NCBI GenBank assembly: GCA_016788205.1
Contig: JAEUTA010000027.1
Location: 147,126-211,125, forward strand
Source: Flavobacteriales bacterium
Lineage (GTDB): Bacteria; Bacteroidota; Bacteroidia; Flavobacteriales_F; PHOS-HE28
Reading direction: 5' to 3'
DNA: 64,000 nucleotides
Shown in pieces: positions 60,103 through 64,000 of the stretch; position 1 is the first letter of the stretch; the number at the start of each line of letters is the position of its first letter. A program made the translations under genes and the position numbers. The notes under the pieces were generated by a model. That model searched no databases, was not told where the DNA came from, and worked only from the letters and a program-made list of their open reading frames with translations.

Positions 60103-60398
60103 AGGTCGTTTGGTCAGCGTGGGCGCTCCAACAATTGGACGAGATCCACGGTTGGTACTGGACGCAGGCATCGCCTGCGGTCGCTGACGGCATCGTGGAG
60201 AACGTCCTGTCCGTTACCCGTCTTTTGGAACAATTCCCATTCGGCGGACCGATCGAACCTTGGTTGGAGCACCAAGGTCTCGGTCATCGGCGCGTGGTGA
60301 TCGGGAACTACAAGGTGGTTTACCGCGTTCTTGGAGACGAGGTGCGCATCATTGACGTCTTCGACAGCAGGCAGGATCCCGGGAAGATGAAGGTCTGA
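60099..60398 (+). CDS. RelE/ParE-family toxin
   Basis: 99 residues from GTG 60099, overlapping the antitoxin stop by 4 bases, which is typical coupling. KVVWSAWALQQLDEIHGWYW and GLGHRRVVIGNYKVVYRVLG, with DVFDSRQDPGKMK at the end, are the ParE/RelE beta-sheet core and C-terminal strand. Such toxins inhibit gyrase or cleave mRNA at the ribosome; which one is not decidable. Located just before repeat copy D. Confidence 0.82.
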   Translation: MKVVWSAWALQQLDEIHGWYWTQASPAVADGIVENVLSVTRLLEQFPFGGPIEPWLEHQGLGHRRVVIGNYKVVYRVLGDEVRIIDVFDSRQDPGKMKV

Positions 60399-60447
60399 AT
60401 GCCTTCCTCATCGATCAGGGCGACTATCCCGATACGGTTGTATTCCC

Positions 60448-60575
60448 CAGCGAGTCGGAATTCCTGGAAGCGCTGCGGAAGTTCTACGACTGGGAGACGT
60501 CGAAGAACGTGTATCCCGAAAAGGTCTCCGAGCTCGTGGCGTGGAAACTCATGCTGCGCTTGCTGCGGACGTTCG
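60448..60575 (+). repeat. Dispersed repeat, copy D
   Basis: The most complete copy: CCCCAGCGAGTCGGAATTCC to CTGCTGCGGACG-like end. In the shared plus frame it reads SESEFLEALRKFYDW, then ETSKNVYPEKVSELVAW and KLMLRLLRT, and continues open to 60663. It separates the toxin pair from the defence-like operon. Confidence 0.8.
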
Positions 60576-60628
60576 CTCTTCAATGGTCTGGGCGTGTCGG
60601 CGCCAAATGCGCGCCGTCGCGCTTTCCG

Positions 60629-60670
60629 CCGCAATCGCTCACGCGGTATGCGCGTAGCGAGTGATTGCGG
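60629..60670. other. Strong 17-bp hairpin with a 3-nt bulge
   Basis: CCGCAATC (60629-60636) pairs with GATTGCGG (60663-60670). A G-T pair and CTC/GAG extend it, a 3-nt bulge (60656-60658) follows, and ACGCG/CGCGT closes a 5-nt loop. It lies 40 bases beyond the stop of the minus-strand operon, so it may be its terminator (no T-run), or a folded recombination-type site; extrahelical bases are a feature of integron attC sites. Confidence 0.5.
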
Positions 60671-60709
60671 CCTCTTGATGGCAAGCCTCAACTACACAGG
60701 ACTTAGGAT

Positions 60710-62479
60710 CTAAGCGTTCGGAATCTCAAAGACCTTTAGGGGGTAGTTCTTCGAGTTCATTTCCCGAACGCTTTGCACCAACGAGAACTTGGCGATGTTG
60801 GATTGAAGAGCATCAAGATTGGTGAAGATGGGCTTGCCGTCCTTCCTATCCGAGCTAAATGCCATGACATAAGTGACTTTCTTCTCTTTGAACTTGGATA
60901 TGAACTGCTCCTCTGTAATCGGGACCGCACGATTTTGGTTGTACCTCATCAGTGCGCCTTTGAGGAACTCAAAGGACCCCGACTTCAAGTCGCTCCAGAG
61001 ACGTTGTGAGGAAATCAAGATCTGGTTGGCCAGGTCGCGAATCTTGGCGTTGAAGCCCTTCTTGATGTGAACCAAATAGATGTTCTGGTCATCCTCGTAG
61101 AGTAGGTCACATAATTCGATGTTCTGGGAGAGCTTCCGGTCAAACACCATAAAGTTCGCCCGAGAAGAATACTGTTGGTTGTAGTCCTCTTCGTCGAGGT
61201 CATCAGGAGGCCAAGGAATGTCGATTCGGAGGTCCGCTATCCCGTGAGCATGAATCATGGCCTTGCACTCCTCAGTGAGCGTCTCGACGAAATCGCCCTT
61301 GACCCGGTACCATTTGTCATCCAGCAGAAACAGTGGCCTGCTGCCAAATTCGAGTTCACATGAGAGATGCTGGGTGAACATCGCATGTGTTCGCTGCTGC
61401 CCGTTTCGATATCCGTAGACACGAATGCCCGAGATGATAGAGTTGAAATTGAACTGCGTGTTCTCCTCGAGACTGGTGTAGATGTACTCTAGCGCTGCTC
61501 TGTACAGGCCATGACGATCCTCCGAAGTGTGAAAAGGGATTTCAGCATTACGGGCAATCAGCTTGTATGTGTCGCACTCGTAGAACTCATCCCACCTAGA
61601 CGGATGAGTGAGGTCATAGTCGAGACCCTTTGCGCTCGGATCAGATCCGGGCGGAATCTTCAACATCATATCGTCCCGTAGGCGCGTGTATAGTCCGAGG
61701 CGATAGTTACTCTCGATAAGACCTTTATCTCGTTCCCGGACAAAGAGGCTCAGGGGCTTGGGCTGATTGATTTGAAGTATTTCATCGAGCCGATGAAGTA
61801 GAGCATGAGTTTCGTCGAAGGTCATGCGGTACTTGATGAAGAAAGACGAGCTTACCTCAGCCACGACCTTGGTGAGGTCCTCAACGGTCAGGAAGTTGAA
61901 CACATCCGCCATGAGAACGTCGCGCAGCAGTAGTCGCATGTGCACTGGAATGCGACCGAACTGGAGCGAATCGATAAGGCGCTGTTCGTTGCGGTACGTC
62001 TCCTTCGTCAAGGACAGATTTCCAGTTATACCACGCGAATCAATCGAGTAGACGATGTCATTCGCTGGGTCAGAAATCCTCTCAAAGAGGTCGATACCAA
62101 ACGTGTGGTTCATGTAACGCTTGATCACTTGCATCCCCGACCCCCCAATGATGGCAAAGAGCGTATTGTTAATCGAGGCGAAGAGTACGAATGAGACTGT
62201 TTGAACCGTAAAGTCCTCTGGATTGATGATCGCTTGTGGCAGGAAGGCGGTCCAAGCCGACTCCATCTCACTTTGATTGAATGTGTAGATGTAGTAGGTC
62301 GTGCTATCGATGCTAACACTGTTAATCGGCTTGCCGCATTCATCGTCTCTTTCGAGAGTCTTACGATGCTTATCGACGATGTGCTGGATTACGCGGGCAT
62401 GACCTACCAGGTCTCTTACCTCATAGAAAAGAGTGTCAATCTGATACACCTTTATGTGACGCGTGACGCTGAAGTCCAT
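60710..62479 (-). CDS. DUF6119/TIGR04141-like sporadically distributed protein
   Basis: 589 residues, no signal peptide or membrane segment. The pattern fits the DUF6119 (TIGR04141) family: FAIIGGSGMQVIKRYMNHTFGI near 105 and IVYSIDSRGITGNLSLTKET near 141. Late in the chain are ANFMVFDRKL, IELCDLLYEDDQNIYLVHIK and FNAKIRDLANQILISSQRLW. This family is scattered patchily across bacteria and often sits by mobile or defence genes, with no known reaction. It starts 8 bases after the nuclease-protease gene and must share its transcript. Its GC content is visibly lower than that of the genes before 57 kb, suggesting transfer. Confidence 0.7.
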   Translation of the reverse strand: MDFSVTRHIKVYQIDTLFYEVRDLVGHARVIQHIVDKHRKTLERDDECGKPINSVSIDSTTYYIYTFNQSEMESAWTAFLPQAIINPEDFTVQTVSFVLFASINNTLFAIIGGSGMQVIKRYMNHTFGIDLFERISDPANDIVYSIDSRGITGNLSLTKETYRNEQRLIDSLQFGRIPVHMRLLLRDVLMADVFNFLTVEDLTKVVAEVSSSFFIKYRMTFDETHALLHRLDEILQINQPKPLSLFVRERDKGLIESNYRLGLYTRLRDDMMLKIPPGSDPSAKGLDYDLTHPSRWDEFYECDTYKLIARNAEIPFHTSEDRHGLYRAALEYIYTSLEENTQFNFNSIISGIRVYGYRNGQQRTHAMFTQHLSCELEFGSRPLFLLDDKWYRVKGDFVETLTEECKAMIHAHGIADLRIDIPWPPDDLDEEDYNQQYSSRANFMVFDRKLSQNIELCDLLYEDDQNIYLVHIKKGFNAKIRDLANQILISSQRLWSDLKSGSFEFLKGALMRYNQNRAVPITEEQFISKFKEKKVTYVMAFSSDRKDGKPIFTNLDALQSNIAKFSLVQSVREMNSKNYPLKVFEIPNA

Positions 62480-62487
62480 TGGTTCGG

Positions 62488-63765
62488 TTAATCAGGGTCG
62501 TTCGCAAACATCCGTTGCATTACTTCCCGGATGCTTGATGTTCCGAGCGGCACTTGAACATGAGCAAGCCCTAGCTCCTCCAGTCTGTACCCAATGCTCT
62601 GTTTGCTCACCTTGAAGTAACTGGAAAGGACGTCCACAATTCTGAAGTACTCCTTCTTATTGACTCGTTGCGCGTCAACGACAAGCTTGTGTGGCGCGCC
62701 ACCCTGAGCCTTGGCAAAGTGCCTAACCATGGAGAACTTTGGCATGAGCAAATGGGTTGCAAACCGATTCGCCTGCCATTCGAGCCATTGACGGTCGTTA
62801 TTCAGTTCGTTCTTGCCTGCTGAATAGCTGTACGTAGAGTCTTCCATCATCTCGTACTCGCTCTGCCCCAATAGGGTCTTGTTGTGGAGCAAGTAGTGAC
62901 CCGCTTCATGGGCAATCGCAAAGTGTTGGCGTACTGGAGGCAACGACGTGTCAATGCGAATGAGCCTTTCTCTGAACGAACATGAGCTCAGGATAATACG
63001 ACCGTCTGCGTCATGCTTTCCTATGCGCTCAAAGACGACGTCGACGCCATAAGCCTTCTTCATGAAGTCGATGAACCTAGAGAACGTCAAGCTCATCCCA
63101 ACCGAGAGTATGCCGTCATCGATAGCGTTCAGAATGTTCTGTGTAACGAGTTCAATGTCTTCATCGGCAAGGAAAGGCACCGGCTTCAACGATTCGGGCT
63201 GAATTGTCCGCTGAATGTGCTCTGATACGGCGCGGAGAATGATTGTCAAGGTCTTCTCCTCGAGTTCGACCAAGCGTTGATACTCGGTTTGGGCCTGCTT
63301 CAGTTCACCGCGGCGATGGTTGCCGAAGCGACTCGCCTTATGAAAGACAATGTCGTAAGTGATTTCTGGCGTGACCTGAATGAACATCATGCCCGAGTTC
63401 CGAGCGGTCGTCCTAGCCCCCGCCTGCAATTGACCGGTCGTCATTATTACGGCCTTGCAGTTCAAGTCGGCGACTTGCATGACCTTCTGTCGAAACTCCT
63501 CTACATCGTTGACCGGAACAGAACCGGAATAGTCCTTACACTCAATTAACCAGATTGATACCGGACGTTCTGCGCCTGGAGGCGTTAGTTCGATGGAAAG
63601 GTCAAAGACAATGTTATCCTCACGCAACTTCGACCAGTAGCTCTTCTTTCTGTAAACGATTGCGTGTTCGGGTAGAACACTCAGTTTGTTGTTCTTCAGA
63701 GCGTCGAGAATCACATTGTAACATGTGTCCTCAAAAGCATCTCCTCGCTCGGTTGTGCTGGGCAT
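62488..63765 (-). CDS. Mrr-type nuclease fused to ImmA/IrrE metallopeptidase
   Basis: 425 residues. N-terminal part (about 1-135): restriction-endonuclease fold of the Mrr type. GDAFEDTCYNVI is followed by a D at residue 55 (VFDLSIEL) and E75-C76-K77 in WLIECKDYSG, the D-(x)n-ExK core, then VMTTGQLQ and ARNSGMMFIQV. C-terminal part (about 225-425): ImmA/IrrE zinc peptidase with AHEAGHYLLH at 286-290 and WQANRFATHLLMP. The tail (KVSKQSIGYRLEELGL) looks like a winged helix. ImmA-type proteases cleave phage or mobile-element repressors; here the coupled nuclease suggests conditional DNA attack. First gene of the operon. A near-match -7 box TGACTTTG lies upstream. Confidence 0.85.
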   Translation of the reverse strand: MPSTTERGDAFEDTCYNVILDALKNNKLSVLPEHAIVYRKKSYWSKLREDNIVFDLSIELTPPGAERPVSIWLIECKDYSGSVPVNDVEEFRQKVMQVADLNCKAVIMTTGQLQAGARTTARNSGMMFIQVTPEITYDIVFHKASRFGNHRRGELKQAQTEYQRLVELEEKTLTIILRAVSEHIQRTIQPESLKPVPFLADEDIELVTQNILNAIDDGILSVGMSLTFSRFIDFMKKAYGVDVVFERIGKHDADGRIILSSCSFRERLIRIDTSLPPVRQHFAIAHEAGHYLLHNKTLLGQSEYEMMEDSTYSYSAGKNELNNDRQWLEWQANRFATHLLMPKFSMVRHFAKAQGGAPHKLVVDAQRVNKKEYFRIVDVLSSYFKVSKQSIGYRLEELGLAHVQVPLGTSSIREVMQRMFANDPD

Positions 63766-63868
63766 GGAATGCGTGAATGTTGCAAAGTCACGGACAATTT
63801 GGCTTGGTAAAGCTGTTGCGTGAGGGATAGGAGCAAGTAGCCCACAGCGAGGCTTTGCGAGCGAGGAC

Positions 63869-64000
63869 TTATTCTATGACATGTGCAAGAGTGCATTTGA
63901 CATAGGGTGTCCCCCGGTCGATCACGGCGAAGATCCGGTGGATGATCTTGTTTCGGATGGCATTGAGCACGGACATCTTGTGTTTGCCCTCGGAGACTTT
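63869..64000 (-). mobile_element. C-terminal end of an IS110-family transposase (cut by window)
   Basis: From the window edge the minus frame reads KVSEGKHKMSVLNAIRNKII, then HRIFAVIDRGTPYVKC and TLAHVIE, and stops at 63869. The EGKxKMSxxNAxRNKIIHRIFAV pattern is the end of IS110/IS116-type transposases. Most of the gene lies outside the window. The 103 bases to the nuclease gene's start (63766-63868) may include the element's right end. Confidence 0.7.

Noticed and set aside
57300..60710. Confirmed integron
   Set aside because: The layout suggests cassettes, but no integrase gene or clear attC core pair is visible, so it is reported only as a hypothesis.
1..64000. tRNA, rRNA or riboswitch genes
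   Set aside because: None recognised on either strand by reading; a covariance-model scan would be needed to exclude short RNAs.

Overview
The window comes from a GC-rich Bacteroidota chromosome, most likely a Flavobacteriales-type lineage. The evidence is several secreted proteins with C-terminal domains of the type IX secretion (T9SS) kind, a PorP/SprF remnant, Bacteroidota-type membrane families (DUF4293-like, DUF4199-like), a Rho factor with a very long charged insert, and many start codons preceded at 4-9 nt by a TAnnTTYG box like the Bacteroidota -7 promoter element. No rRNA, tRNA or CRISPR array was seen.

Layout. 0-6.3 kb (minus): exopolysaccharide genes (Wzc-like kinase cut by the window edge, Wza-like export lipoprotein, glycosyltransferase, AsnB), preceded upstream by lpdA. 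7.8-10.8 kb: two related small membrane proteins, an esterase, a secreted hypothetical protein and RidA. 11.0-14.5 kb: SurE, small membrane protein, LpxB and SpoIID-like protein in one run. 14.5-26.6 kb: ThrE-like exporter, RlmI-like methyltransferase, ComEC, MBL hydrolase, Mpl-like ligase, Rho, DUF4293-like protein, enoyl-CoA hydratase and a DUF937-like protein. 26.7-34.2 kb: an adenylation-carrier-thioesterase protein, MFS permease, methyltransferase, M48-like peptidase and thioesterase. 34.2-40.6 kb (minus): small secreted proteins and lipoproteins, including a family with a D[VI]TGDG motif, a GreA/B-like protein and a DUF1624-like membrane protein. 41.0-45.6 kb: a 1535-residue hybrid histidine kinase. 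45.8-53.6 kb: T9SS cargo-like proteins. 53.7-56.6 kb: STAS-like protein, topoisomerase IB, small proteins and a cold-shock protein.

56.8-64 kb is the accessory part. It holds a 15-copy 21-bp tandem array whose units carry the palindrome GTCATCGATGAC. It also holds four same-orientation copies of a dispersed repeat of up to about 130 bp, separating small genes on both strands (secreted proteins, an antitoxin-like peptide, a RelE/ParE toxin with its antitoxin). Next comes a lower-GC two-gene minus-strand operon: an Mrr-type nuclease fused to an ImmA/IrrE metalloprotease, then a protein resembling the sporadically distributed DUF6119/TIGR04141 family. The end of an IS110-type transposase lies at the window edge. 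I regard the two-gene operon as a candidate, not previously recognised by me, defence module; this is inference from domains and context.

Short-period repeats also occur in ordinary intergenic regions: 8-bp-phased CACATG-like units before ridA, surE and mpl, and a 10-bp-phased inverted array between the ThrE-like and RlmI-like genes.
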